Translations under genes and position numbers: made by a program
Notes under the pieces: model-generated
What the model saw: only the letters and a program-made list of their open reading frames with translations
Database searches by the model: none
What the model was told of the DNA's origin: nothing
Source: Granulicella sp.
Lineage (GTDB): Bacteria; Acidobacteriota; Terriglobia; Terriglobales; Acidobacteriaceae
Direction of reading: 5' to 3'
Assembly: GCA_003133205.1 (NCBI GenBank)
Contig: PKWK01000155.1
Coordinates: forward strand, 22,690-83,045
Length of the DNA: 60,356 nucleotides
Shown here: positions 33,539 through 42,000 of the stretch, piece by piece
Layout: each line of letters begins with the position of its first letter
Numbering within the stretch: position 1 is the first letter of the stretch

Positions 33539-35428
33539 CTACCGCAGCGCCATCCGCCGGCTCTCCATCGCCGCCAGGTACGGCCGCGCTTTCTCCAGCG
33601 CCGCCTCCGCCGTCAAGCCATACTTCTCGCGCAGAGCCTCCACCTTGCCATGCTCGATGAACGAGTCCGGCCAGCCCACGCGTACTACCGGCACCGGTAG
33701 CTCCAACTCACTCAGCGTCTCCAGCACCGCCGAGCCGAACCCACCCGCCAGCACGTGGTCTTCCAGCGTCACCAGCAGTCCGCAATGCCGCCCATACTCG
33801 GCCACGCACTCGCGGTCGATCGGCTTGGCAAACCGCGGATTGATCACTGCAGCCGAGAAGCCCTCGCGCTCCAGCATCGCCGCCAACCGCATCGCCTCCG
33901 GAAGCATTGCGCCCAGCCCGAAGATCGCGACGTCGTGCCCGTCCTTCACCACTTCAGCCACGCCAATCGCAAGTGCCCGAGGCTGCGCCTTCACTGGCGC
34001 CCCCGGCCCCACGCCACGCGGGTAGCGTATCGCCGACGGCCCATCGTGCAGCATCGCCGTGTACAGCATGTCGGCGAGCTCGTCCTCGTCCTTCGGAACC
34101 ATGTGGATGATATTGGGCACGCTGCGCAGATAGCTGATGTCGAACAGCCCATGGTGCGTCGGCCCGTCGTCGCCCGAGAGCCCCCCGCGGTCCATGCAGA
34201 ACACCACCGGCAAATTCTGCAGGCACACGTCATGCACCACCTGGTCGAACGCACGCTGCAGGAACGTCGAATAGATCGCGCAGAATGGCTTGTATCCCTT
34301 GGTCGCCATGCCCGCGGCGAAGATTACCGCATGCTCTTCCGCGATGCCCACATCGAAGTAGCGCGTCGGGTGGTGTGGACGGAACAGGTCGAGCGCCGTG
34401 CCGTTCGGCATCGCCGCCGTAATCGCCACAACCTTGTCATTGCCGTCCGCCAGCTTCGACAGCGTCTCGGCAAATATCTCCGAATAGGTCTTCTGCCCGG
34501 CCGACTTCGTCTCACCTGTCTCCGGATCGTACGGCCCCAGCCCATGAAACTTCTTCTGCTTCTCCAATGCCGGCTGGAACCCGCGTCCCTTCTGCGTGAT
34601 CGCGTGCAGCACGACTGGCTTGTTCTGCTGCTTCAGGAACTTGAATGTCTCGATCAGCAGCGGCAGGTTGTGCCCGTCCACCGGCCCGTAGTAGCTCAGG
34701 CCAAACTCCTCGAACAGCATGCCCGGCCCGATCAGCCCCTTGGCCGCCTCTTCCGCCTTGCGTGCCACATGGAGCACAGTCTTGCCGCCGAACCGCTCCA
34801 GCAAACCGGCGGCGCGGTCGTGCAGCCCGGCGATCGTCGGATTGGTCACGATCTTGTGGAAGTATTCCGCGATGGCCCCGACGTTCTTGTCGATCGACCA
34901 CGCATTATCGTTCAGCACCACAATCAGCCGCCTGGTCTGCGCGGCGATATTATTCAGCGCCTCAAACGAAATGCCGTTGGTGAACGCTGCATCCCCGCAC
35001 AGCGCCACAATATGTTCCTTGCCGCCCGACATGTCCCTCGCCACGGCCATACCCAGCGCCGCGCTCAGCGCTGTGCCAGCGTGCCCGGCGCCATAGCTGT
35101 CGTGCTCACTCTCCGTCCGCAGCATGAAGCCGTTCAGCCCGCCCGGCTGGCGAATCGTCTCGAACCGGCGGTTGCGGCCGGTCAGCAGCTTGTGCACGTA
35201 CGCCTGGTGGCTCACGTCGAAGACGAAGCTGTCGCGCGGGGTGTCGAAAACGTAGTGCATCGCCAGCGTCAGCTCCACCACGCCCAGATTCGGGCCAATG
35301 TGACCGCCGGTCTTGGACACACCGAGAATCAGCCGCTCGCGAATCTCTTCGGCAAGTTGAGTCAGTTGCGGAATGGAAAGCCGCTTCACATCCGCCGGAG
35401 ACTCGATTTTGCTCAACAATTCTTCCAT
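33539..35428 (-). CDS. dxs: 1-deoxy-D-xylulose-5-phosphate synthase
   Basis: 629 residues. The TPP-dependent transketolase-like enzyme joins pyruvate and glyceraldehyde 3-phosphate, the first MEP-pathway step. Motifs: GGHIGPNLGVVELTLAMHYV (near 41-60), DVSHQAYVHKLLTGR, the TPP/Mg segment GDAAFTNGISFEALNN (145-160) where classical Dxs has GDGALTGG, DRGGLSGDDGPTHHGLFDISYLRSVPN (near 415), and the C-terminal EDHVLAGGFGSAVLE. GDA instead of GDG marks a divergent Dxs subgroup that I recall from other phyla. Dxr is encoded 25 kb away. It is divergent from the sensor kinase across 214 bp in which I see no clear site. Confidence 0.93.
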   Translation of the reverse strand: MEELLSKIESPADVKRLSIPQLTQLAEEIRERLILGVSKTGGHIGPNLGVVELTLAMHYVFDTPRDSFVFDVSHQAYVHKLLTGRNRRFETIRQPGGLNGFMLRTESEHDSYGAGHAGTALSAALGMAVARDMSGGKEHIVALCGDAAFTNGISFEALNNIAAQTRRLIVVLNDNAWSIDKNVGAIAEYFHKIVTNPTIAGLHDRAAGLLERFGGKTVLHVARKAEEAAKGLIGPGMLFEEFGLSYYGPVDGHNLPLLIETFKFLKQQNKPVVLHAITQKGRGFQPALEKQKKFHGLGPYDPETGETKSAGQKTYSEIFAETLSKLADGNDKVVAITAAMPNGTALDLFRPHHPTRYFDVGIAEEHAVIFAAGMATKGYKPFCAIYSTFLQRAFDQVVHDVCLQNLPVVFCMDRGGLSGDDGPTHHGLFDISYLRSVPNIIHMVPKDEDELADMLYTAMLHDGPSAIRYPRGVGPGAPVKAQPRALAIGVAEVVKDGHDVAIFGLGAMLPEAMRLAAMLEREGFSAAVINPRFAKPIDRECVAEYGRHCGLLVTLEDHVLAGGFGSAVLETLSELELPVPVVRVGWPDSFIEHGKVEALREKYGLTAEAALEKARPYLAAMESRRMALR

Positions 35429-35642
35429 GCTCTCGCCTGTTCGAGCCTCGCCACTTTCATAGGCACCTCCGCTCGCGCAGAAGGTACAGCCTCCAAGTAT
35501 ACCAATCTGTGGGCCAAGCCCGCTTTCGTGCGGATCGGGCCCCGCTCGTCCCGCAGTTTCGCAAAACCCCTGAAGTTACATCGCGTTCCCCGAAAGTACC
35601 AGTGCCTCAGGCAGATGCAAGCTCTACGATAGATCAGGTACG

Positions 35643-38126
35643 ATGAACGGCACCTTGGCAAAAAGCGAAGCTACACGCAGTGAAGCCCTGCGTCTCGAGA
35701 CTCTCGATCTATATCAGATCCTCGACGCGGCGCCCGACCCAGCGATCGACGACCTGGCGGAGCTCGCGGCGAAGATCTGCAGCGCTCCGGTCGCCGGGGT
35801 AGCCTTCGCCACGGCCGATCGCATCTGCATCCACGGCCGTTACGGCATCCCGGAGACCGAACTGCCACTCGGCACTCTGCCTGGCGAGCCCCCATTCCGC
35901 ACCCAGAACGTGCATGAAATCCCCGACACCAGAATCCACCCCGCCTTCGCCCCCAGTGGGATCTTCCTCTCCGGCCGCGCCTTCGGCTTCTATGCCGCCG
36001 CTCCGCTCATTACCCAGTCCGGTGTGCGCATTGGCGCGCTCTTCGTCCTCGACCTGACCTCGCGCAGGCTCACGCCCTTTCAAATGCAGACCCTCACCGT
36101 GCTCGGTCGCCAGGCGATGACCTCGATCGAGCTCAACTACGCCCTCCGCCAGATGGAGAGCGTCGCCCGCTCCCGCCAGCGCATCGAATCCGCCCTCACA
36201 GTCGAGCGCAATTTCGTCTCCACCGTGCTCGACACCGTCGATGCCTTGGTCGCCGTCTTCGACACTGCCGGCCGCATCGTCCGCTTCAACCGCGCCTGCG
36301 AAGCCGCCTCTGGATACGACTTCCCCACGCTCGTCGGACGCTATCTTTGGGACAAGCTCATCCCCCACTCCGACATCCCCGCCGCCATTCAGAACTTCGA
36401 GCGCCTCCGCGCCGACGGCATCCCCGCCGCATTCGAGAACCAGTGGCTGCACCGGGACGGAAGCCTGCGCCGCATCGCATGGTCGGCCTCGCCGCTGCTC
36501 GACGACCAGGGCCACATCAACTTCATCATCGCCACCGGCATCGACGTCACCGTCCAGCGCGCCGCGGAAGACACCCTGCGCGAGAGCGAAGCGCGCTATC
36601 GCCAACTCGTCGAAGGCTCGCTCGGCATGGTCTGCACCCACGATCTCCACGGCGTCGTGCTCTCCGTCAACACCCACGGTGCGCAGAGCATCGGCCGCAC
36701 TCGCGAAGACATGACCGGCCATCGGCTCTCCGAGTTCATGCCCGACGAACGCAGCATCAGCTTCGACAAATACCTCAGCGATATCGTCCGCAGGGGCGAA
36801 GTCCAGGGGCTGCTCCGCCTGCGCCACATCAACGGCGAAGTGCGCGTCGTCGCCTACAGAAACAAGCTCATCGAAGTCCCCGGGCGCGATCCCTACGTCC
36901 TCGGCTTTGGCGTCGACATCAGCGAACAGCTCCGCGCCAAAGACCAGCTCCGCGCCCTGAGCCGCCAATCCAACTCCATCCTGGAGTCCGTCGGCGACGG
37001 CATCTACGGCATCGATCTCGATGGGAACTGCACCGTCGTCAACCCGGCGGCCTCACAGATGCTCGGCTTCAAGCCCGAGGAGATCCTCGGCCGCAACATG
37101 CACGACCTCATCCACCACAGCCACGCCGACGGCACTCCCTACCCCGCAGCGGAGTGCCCCATCCAGAACACGATCAACGATCTCGACACGGTACGCGTCG
37201 CGAACGAGGTCTTTTGGCGCAAGGACGGAACCAGCTTCCCGGTGGAGTACGTCGCCCGGCCGCAAATCGAAATCCAGTCTGGAATCGAGCCCCAAATCCA
37301 GTCCGGCTCCCAGCTCGGAATCCAACTCCAGCCGCAGTCCGGCTCCCTCTCCGAAGAAGCCCGACCTGGCAAGGCGGTCGGCGTCGTCGTCGCATTCACC
37401 GACACTACCGAGCGCCGCGCCCTCGACCGCATGAAGGACGAGTTCATCTCCACCGTCTCGCACGAGCTTCGCACCCCGCTCACCTCGCTGCGCGCCGCGC
37501 TCGGCCTCATCACCGGAGGCTCCCTCGCCGCACGCCCGGAAAAGCTTCGCCAGATGCTCGACATCGCCACCGGCAACACTGATCGCCTGGTCCGCCTGGT
37601 CAACGACATCCTCGAACTCGAGCGCATCGGCTCCGGCAAGGCCGAGCTTCACTACACCATGTGCTCCGCCGACGATCTCTTCCGCCGCGCCGCCGGCCTG
37701 CAGCAGACCGGCGCCTCCAAGGCCCAGCTTCGCATCACCTTCAACTCGCAGGGAGTCAACGTCTGGGCAGACCCCGACCGCGTCCTCCAGACCCTCACCA
37801 ACCTCATCTCCAACGCCATCAAGTTCTCGCCGCCCGGTACCGAGATCCACCTCCGCTCGCGCCGCATCGACGCCAACGAGGCCGAGATCCAGGTCCGCGA
37901 TCAGGGCCGCGGCATCCCCGAAGACAAGCTCGAAAGGATCTTCGAGCGCTTCCACCAGGTCGATGCGTCCGACTCTCGCACCATGGGCGGCACCGGCCTC
38001 GGCCTGGCCATCTGTCGCTCGATCGTCAACCAGCATGGAGGTCGCATCTGGGCCACCAGCACGGTCGGCAAGGGCTCAACCTTCCACTTCACCCTACCCA
38101 CCCGCCCCGCCAGCAACCTGCTCTAG
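35643..38126 (+). CDS. GAF/multi-PAS sensor histidine kinase
   Basis: 827 residues with no membrane helix, so cytoplasmic. Domains: GAF (about 28-175, with ICSAPVAGVAFATADRICIHGRYG), three PAS modules (about 195-315, 318-440 and 447-590), and HisKA with the phospho-acceptor His607 in FISTVSHELRTPLTSLRAAL. A HATPase_c domain completes it, with N box NLISNAIKFSPPGTEI, G1 DQGRGIPEDKL, F box ERFHQVD and G2 GGTGLGLAI. There is no receiver domain and no adjacent response regulator, so it is an orphan kinase here. The third PAS is interrupted by a Gln/Ser/Gly-rich insert at residues 541-576 with repeated IQSG words. Confidence 0.9.
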   Translation: MNGTLAKSEATRSEALRLETLDLYQILDAAPDPAIDDLAELAAKICSAPVAGVAFATADRICIHGRYGIPETELPLGTLPGEPPFRTQNVHEIPDTRIHPAFAPSGIFLSGRAFGFYAAAPLITQSGVRIGALFVLDLTSRRLTPFQMQTLTVLGRQAMTSIELNYALRQMESVARSRQRIESALTVERNFVSTVLDTVDALVAVFDTAGRIVRFNRACEAASGYDFPTLVGRYLWDKLIPHSDIPAAIQNFERLRADGIPAAFENQWLHRDGSLRRIAWSASPLLDDQGHINFIIATGIDVTVQRAAEDTLRESEARYRQLVEGSLGMVCTHDLHGVVLSVNTHGAQSIGRTREDMTGHRLSEFMPDERSISFDKYLSDIVRRGEVQGLLRLRHINGEVRVVAYRNKLIEVPGRDPYVLGFGVDISEQLRAKDQLRALSRQSNSILESVGDGIYGIDLDGNCTVVNPAASQMLGFKPEEILGRNMHDLIHHSHADGTPYPAAECPIQNTINDLDTVRVANEVFWRKDGTSFPVEYVARPQIEIQSGIEPQIQSGSQLGIQLQPQSGSLSEEARPGKAVGVVVAFTDTTERRALDRMKDEFISTVSHELRTPLTSLRAALGLITGGSLAARPEKLRQMLDIATGNTDRLVRLVNDILELERIGSGKAELHYTMCSADDLFRRAAGLQQTGASKAQLRITFNSQGVNVWADPDRVLQTLTNLISNAIKFSPPGTEIHLRSRRIDANEAEIQVRDQGRGIPEDKLERIFERFHQVDASDSRTMGGTGLGLAICRSIVNQHGGRIWATSTVGKGSTFHFTLPTRPASNLL

Positions 38127-38152
38127 TCGATGCGCCGAAGCGTCATCCAGCG

Positions 38153-38556
38153 CTAAACCTGCCAGTCTTCCACCTTCAGCCCCGGCACCCGCCCAAACTC
38201 CCGAACATTGTGCGTCACCAGCACCATCCCCCGCGCCAGCGCCTGCCCCGCGATCAACGTATCAAAACCGCCTATGGCGTGCCTTGTCTCTCCAGCGCTG
38301 CACGCCCCTCGCGCGCACGTATCGCATCTTCTTCGTCGAACGGAAGCTCTTGTACTCGGCCCGTCAGGAAATGTTCAAGCCTCTCTCTGTTGAACGCCGG
38401 ACGCCCGCTCCAGTCTGCGCCGTACCAGACCTCAAAGCTCGAAATGGTGGAGACGAAGAGCTTCCTTTCGGCAGCCAAAGCATGCTCGAACCGCTCGCCC
38501 ACCAACCGAGGTCTTCCGTTCATGATCTCGATGCAAACATTAGTATCGAGCAACAT
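38153..38556 (-). pseudogene. vapC: VapC PIN-domain toxin, frameshifted
   Basis: The first frame (38556 down to 38272) begins MLLDTNVCIEIMNGRPRLVG and continues through VSTISSFEVWYGADWS, typical of VapC, with the first acidic residue in LLDTN and the second in SSFE. It stops right after ALERQGTP. The next frame carries the expected C-terminus: IGGFDTLIAGQALARGMVLV, then THNVREFGRVPGLKVEDWQV and a stop at 38153-38155. One G/C added at 38276-38277 would restore a protein of about 133 residues. As read, the toxin lacks the third catalytic Asp and the last strands, so it should be inactive. It starts on the stop codon of vapB. Confidence 0.88.
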
Positions 38557-38795
38557 CAGTCGAACGCCTCACGGACCTGCATCTCGGGCTGATTTCGCCC
38601 CTCCGGCATAAACGGCTCACTACGAAACGAATCCAGCTTGCGCAGCCACTCCTTTACGTCCATCACCTTCGGCTCAAGCAGAACCCCATTCCCAACCCGC
38701 CGGATCCGCACTTCACCCCCCTCGAAGCGGAACTCCTTCGGTAGCCGGACAGCCTGACTCCGCCCATTGCGAAATAGCTTTGCAGTCGTTGCCAC
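38556..38795 (-). CDS. vapB: VapB-type antitoxin (AbrB fold)
   Basis: 79 residues. The N-terminal SpoVT/AbrB-like DNA-binding domain reads [20 protein letters not shown], then VRIRRVGNGVLLEP. The C-terminal half (VKEWLRKLDSFRSEPFMPEGRNQPEMQVREAFD) should wrap around the toxin. The stop overlaps the vapC start by one base, the usual coupling. A perfect palindrome lies just upstream (38814-38832), the expected autoregulatory operator. The N-terminal domain is nearly the same as that of the orphan antitoxin at 41597-41872. Confidence 0.9.
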   Translation of the reverse strand: MATTAKLFRNGRSQAVRLPKEFRFEGGEVRIRRVGNGVLLEPKVMDVKEWLRKLDSFRSEPFMPEGRNQPEMQVREAFD

Positions 38796-38813
38796 GGCAC
38801 ACCTCCAGCCTGA

Positions 38814-38832
38814 TATCTACAAAAAGTAGATA
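38814..38832. promoter_or_regulatory. Palindromic operator upstream of vapB
   Basis: TATCTAC (38814-38820) and GTAGATA (38826-38832) are perfect inverted arms separated by AAAAA. The site lies 18 bases before the vapB start codon. AbrB-fold antitoxins commonly bind such palindromes to repress their own operon. Confidence 0.65.
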
Positions 38833-38858
38833 CCAATGTGACGCACGCGATGGCCTTA

Positions 38859-40907
38859 CTAGCGAATCACCGGAAACGTCGTCACGCGCAGATGCGTGGC
38901 ACCATACGGAACCAGCGTCATCCTCGTAACCTCGCCTCGCGACTGCAGTTCCGCATCACTTGGCAAATCAGCCGGATTCTTCGGAGCCTGCTTCAGGTCA
39001 TCGGGCGCCGGCTCCAGGATTGGCTTCCAGTCGGCTGCCCACCCAGGAAAGCCACGCAACGGCGCCGTGAGCCGTACCGGCGTCGATTCCGCGAGGAATG
39101 GATTCTCCGGCACCGGTGACTCCTTCACCTGAACCTTGGCCAGACTTGCCTCCAGCGCCGCATCCAGGCCGTAGCGCCATTCGCTCTGCGGAAAGAATTC
39201 AACGACCGGAAACCCTTCGACGTTATTCCCTCTCAGTACGCGCTGGATCGCCTCCGATTCCTCCACGCTCTCAACCCGCTTCTCGTCGATCTTCAGCGAA
39301 TACACCAGCGGCCCGCGTCGAATCACCGCAGCGCTGCCCTCAAACCACTTCTCCACGGCCACCTTCATCGGCAGTCGCAGAGCGATCACATCCCCATCGC
39401 GAAACTCCCGCTTCAACTCCGCAAATGTACCCGCCGCCGCATGCACGGCGCTTGCCCTGCCATTCACCCGGATCGTCGCTCCATCGCACCACTCCGGAAT
39501 CCGCAGATGCAGCATAAACTCCTGCGGCCGCGCCAGCTTTACCTTGAACGTCACCGTGTCGCGAAACGGGTAGTCCGTCGTCTCCGTAATGCGCACCGCC
39601 TGTCCATTGATCTTTGTATTCACCTCGCATGGCCCATACAGCACAGCCGCCAACCCATCCTCCGAGCGCATCCACATCCGCGTCACATAGTTCGGCATCG
39701 CGCGGTTCACGTTGCCCGCGCAGCATTCCGTATCATGCGCGGCCCGGTACGACATGCGCGTCATCGCGAAGCGCGGGCAGACAGTGCTCGACGCAAGCAC
39801 CTGGTTCGCGCTCGAAAAATACTGGAGTTGCTTGAAGTCCTTGGTCACCGCGCCCGGCAACGCGTTGAAGGTGGCCCGCTCAATGCGATCGCCCCAACTG
39901 CCCTCGCCGCTCGCCATCAACATGTAGCCGAAACTCCACGACCAGTCGGTGATATCGCAGGTCTCATGCAGCGAGTCGAACGCCGCCGTTCCCATGTTCT
40001 CCGAACTCACGATCCCGCCGTCCGGCATCAGGCTGTCCGCCAGGACCTTCCCATATGCAAGCCTCGCCAACTCCAGCGCCCCAGCGTTCCCCGTGTACGA
40101 ATACATCAACGGAAGCAGCTTCAACTGCTCGGCCGCGGTGACGCCGTGTTCGCGCAAAGGCGCGCTGCCGCGAATCTTGCCCTCGTGCGAAAACGATTTG
40201 GAGTCGCTGAAGAAGTAGCGATCGTAGGAGGCGTCGGCAATGTCGCGCAGGCGTTCATCCCCCGTAAGCCCGTAAAGATACAGCGCCTCCTCAGCAAGAA
40301 ATCCATCCCGGCCGCCACCCACACGTGCGCCCAGCGAATAGCTCCTCAGCAATTCCACCGCAGCCGGATCGCCCGTGCCGGTGTATTCGGCCATCAGCGC
40401 CCGCCCCGCGACGACATTCGGCCAGCCCCAGGTCGATTCGCCGATCTTCTCCGGCCCGCTATGGCCCAGAACGTACTCCATCAGGTCGGAAGGAATCTTC
40501 TGCGCCGCGGGAGTGTCCAGCAACAGCCCCAGCCGGACCGACCCGTCGAAGAAGTAGCTGGACTGTTCATAAGGCCACCAGTCCGCCCCATGCTTCACTG
40601 TCGGAGGAGGAATCTTCCCCGCCAGCATGCATGTGTCGTACGGGTAACCCATGTTCTCCGGGTGGCCGGTGAGCCCGTCAAGCTGGCGGCCAAGCCAGCC
40701 TTCGATCCAGCCGCGCGCCTTGACCGCTCCCACAGGCAGCTCTGAGAAGCGGCCGAAATACTGGACCTTGAACTCGCCGGGCGTGGCAAACTCGGTTGCC
40801 TCCCCCGTCACCGATGCAATCAGTTGCCCTAAACCACTCCCCGTGACCAAAAGCCCCGCACCAGCCAAGGAGGAACCAGCCAGAAAACCGCGTCGTGTCA
40901 GCGCCAT
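38859..40907 (-). CDS. Tat-exported GH127 beta-L-arabinofuranosidase-like enzyme
   Basis: 682 residues from ATG 40907. The N-terminus MALTRRGFLAGSSLAGAGLL has the twin-arginine RRGFL motif and a hydrophobic stretch, so folded export is predicted. The catalytic (alpha/alpha)6 domain has ETCDITDWSWSFGYM and TECCAGNVNRAMPNYVTRMW. The Glu and Cys of ETC and the paired Cys of ECC correspond to the zinc site and nucleophilic Cys known in GH127 enzymes. Beta-sandwich domains follow (LHLRIPEWCDGATIRVNG). It likely cleaves L-arabinofuranose from plant glycans in the periplasm. The longer frame to 41027 lacks a leader and is not used. Confidence 0.88.
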   Translation of the reverse strand: MALTRRGFLAGSSLAGAGLLVTGSGLGQLIASVTGEATEFATPGEFKVQYFGRFSELPVGAVKARGWIEGWLGRQLDGLTGHPENMGYPYDTCMLAGKIPPPTVKHGADWWPYEQSSYFFDGSVRLGLLLDTPAAQKIPSDLMEYVLGHSGPEKIGESTWGWPNVVAGRALMAEYTGTGDPAAVELLRSYSLGARVGGGRDGFLAEEALYLYGLTGDERLRDIADASYDRYFFSDSKSFSHEGKIRGSAPLREHGVTAAEQLKLLPLMYSYTGNAGALELARLAYGKVLADSLMPDGGIVSSENMGTAAFDSLHETCDITDWSWSFGYMLMASGEGSWGDRIERATFNALPGAVTKDFKQLQYFSSANQVLASSTVCPRFAMTRMSYRAAHDTECCAGNVNRAMPNYVTRMWMRSEDGLAAVLYGPCEVNTKINGQAVRITETTDYPFRDTVTFKVKLARPQEFMLHLRIPEWCDGATIRVNGRASAVHAAAGTFAELKREFRDGDVIALRLPMKVAVEKWFEGSAAVIRRGPLVYSLKIDEKRVESVEESEAIQRVLRGNNVEGFPVVEFFPQSEWRYGLDAALEASLAKVQVKESPVPENPFLAESTPVRLTAPLRGFPGWAADWKPILEPAPDDLKQAPKNPADLPSDAELQSRGEVTRMTLVPYGATHLRVTTFPVIR

Positions 40908-41074
40908 CGATCGTTCTTTCGAGTTGGATTGGACAACGCCGCAATTGTACAGACCCAACCGTTGGCTGCCCCATGATCGGCGAGCGGATTCCGCCCTGGC
41001 CGATGAGTTTCTTGATGACACCGACAATGGAACCGAGCTATGATTGCGATCCGTTCAAGCCGGAGGGACCGCTC

Positions 41075-41476
41075 ATGGAATCCCCGTCCAACCCCCGCTG
41101 CATTCGCAAACTTGTCGATAGCCTGGGTCCCGGTACCCGAGTTGTGTGGATAGCCAACGGAACACTCGGCACTGTCCAACCCGACAAAACCATTCTGTGG
41201 GACGACGGCCACCACATGACCCACAAACAGATGAACGACGCCCACGCATTGCTCATCTATAGCGAGGCGGAAAAGCGTCGCATGCAGGAAACGCTCTCCA
41301 CCAGGCTGGGTTGCGTGCAGCGCGGATGCAAGCTCGTCCGCTGGGACGCGAGTGGTTGTAAAGAAAAAGTCCCCGAACCACTCTGTCCCCTGGCGATCAT
41401 CTCCGAGCCGGAATCCCCATCCGTCATCGGTCGCAGAAAACACCATATGAAGTCAGTACGAACAGGCGCCGCCTGA
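41075..41476 (+). CDS. Cys-containing protein of unknown function
   Basis: 133 residues from ATG 41075, chosen because GGAGGG lies seven bases upstream, a better start than the earlier ATGs at 41015 and 41027. The central part (GTRVVWIANGTLGTVQPDKTILWDDGHHMTHKQMNDAHALLI) looks like a small beta barrel that opens on a Gly-rich turn. A C-terminal half follows with four Cys (LGCVQRGCKLVRWDASGCKEKVPEPLC) that could bind a metal. No family is recognised. It is divergent from the GH127 gene. A minus-strand frame on the same stretch has lower-quality composition. Confidence 0.5.
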   Translation: MESPSNPRCIRKLVDSLGPGTRVVWIANGTLGTVQPDKTILWDDGHHMTHKQMNDAHALLIYSEAEKRRMQETLSTRLGCVQRGCKLVRWDASGCKEKVPEPLCPLAIISEPESPSVIGRRKHHMKSVRTGAA

Positions 41477-41536
41477 ATCCCTCGTTGCGAGCGTTGAGGA
41501 AGAGACGGCCAGAAACTCCGGCTAAACACAAAGTCT

Positions 41537-41596
41537 GGGAGACCCATCTTTTCGCGCGCTATGCGGAAACGGGGTTCGCGCCACGCGGGTGTCTCC
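41537..41596. repeat. Hairpin repeat element next to orphan vapB
   Basis: GGGAGACCC (41537-41545) and GGGTGTCTCC (41587-41596) are near-complementary arms around about 40 bases. The inner part includes TTCGCGCCAC, which also occurs at 17287. The right arm ends exactly at the orphan antitoxin stop codon. It is probably a REP-like interspersed element that doubles as a terminator. Confidence 0.45.
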
Positions 41597-41872
41597 TCAC
41601 TTCGCCCCGCCATCCTCTTCCAGCTTCTGCATCGCGACATCCACCATCGCAGCAAAGCCAGGGTCCAGCGGACCCAGCGTCTTCAGCACCTTCCGCACCC
41701 GATCCAGGTCGCCGGCACCCACCTGCGGCCCCACCGGCTCCAGCAGAACTCCCCCTCCCTGCCTCCGAATCCGGACTTCCGTCCCCTCAAACCGGAACTC
41801 CTTCGGCAGCCGTACCGCCTGGCTCCGCCCGTTCTTGAACAGCTTCGCCCGTTTCTCCAGTGTCTCCGCCAT
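41597..41872 (-). CDS. Orphan VapB-type antitoxin
   Basis: 91 residues. The N-terminal AbrB-like domain ([20 protein letters not shown], then [14 protein letters not shown]) is almost identical to that of the vapB at 38.6 kb. The C-terminal part differs ([40 protein letters not shown]) and so should recognise a different toxin. No PIN-domain frame, whole or broken, can be found downstream on the minus strand, only a hairpin repeat. The gene keeps an upstream palindrome. It may be a solitary regulator or the remnant of a module that lost its toxin. Confidence 0.85.
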   Translation of the reverse strand: MAETLEKRAKLFKNGRSQAVRLPKEFRFEGTEVRIRRQGGGVLLEPVGPQVGAGDLDRVRKVLKTLGPLDPGFAAMVDVAMQKLEEDGGAK

Positions 41873-41890
41873 TGCCTCACCTCACCCAAA

Positions 41891-41912
41891 GTATATACCA
41901 TTTGATATATAC
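41891..41912. promoter_or_regulatory. Palindromic operator upstream of orphan vapB
   Basis: GTATATA (41891-41897) and TATATAC (41906-41912) are perfect inverted arms separated by CCATTTGA. The site is 18 bases before the start codon, the same distance as the operator of the other vapB. The arm sequence is related to, but not the same as, that at 38814-38832. Confidence 0.65.
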
Positions 41913-42000
41913 CGCTAGTACGTAAGGCAGCATCGGCTGCCAAGCTTGCATTTGCCAATCCTTGAACGCCGGGCCCATCCGAACGAGCAGGAGTACTTCT

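Noticed and set aside
33755..35632. A 625-codon open frame antisense to dxs
   Set aside because: Arg/His/Gln-rich shadow translation opposite a clear Dxs; no signal, domain or ribosome-binding site.
40898..41446. A 182-codon minus-strand frame opposite the Cys-containing gene
   Set aside because: No good ribosome-binding site and no family resemblance; the plus-strand frame from 41075 has GGAGGG at ideal spacing. The choice is not certain.
41477..41596. A broken PIN toxin downstream of the orphan antitoxin
   Set aside because: All three minus-strand frames were read and none shows LLDTN-, FE- or THN-type PIN motifs; the DNA is a hairpin repeat.
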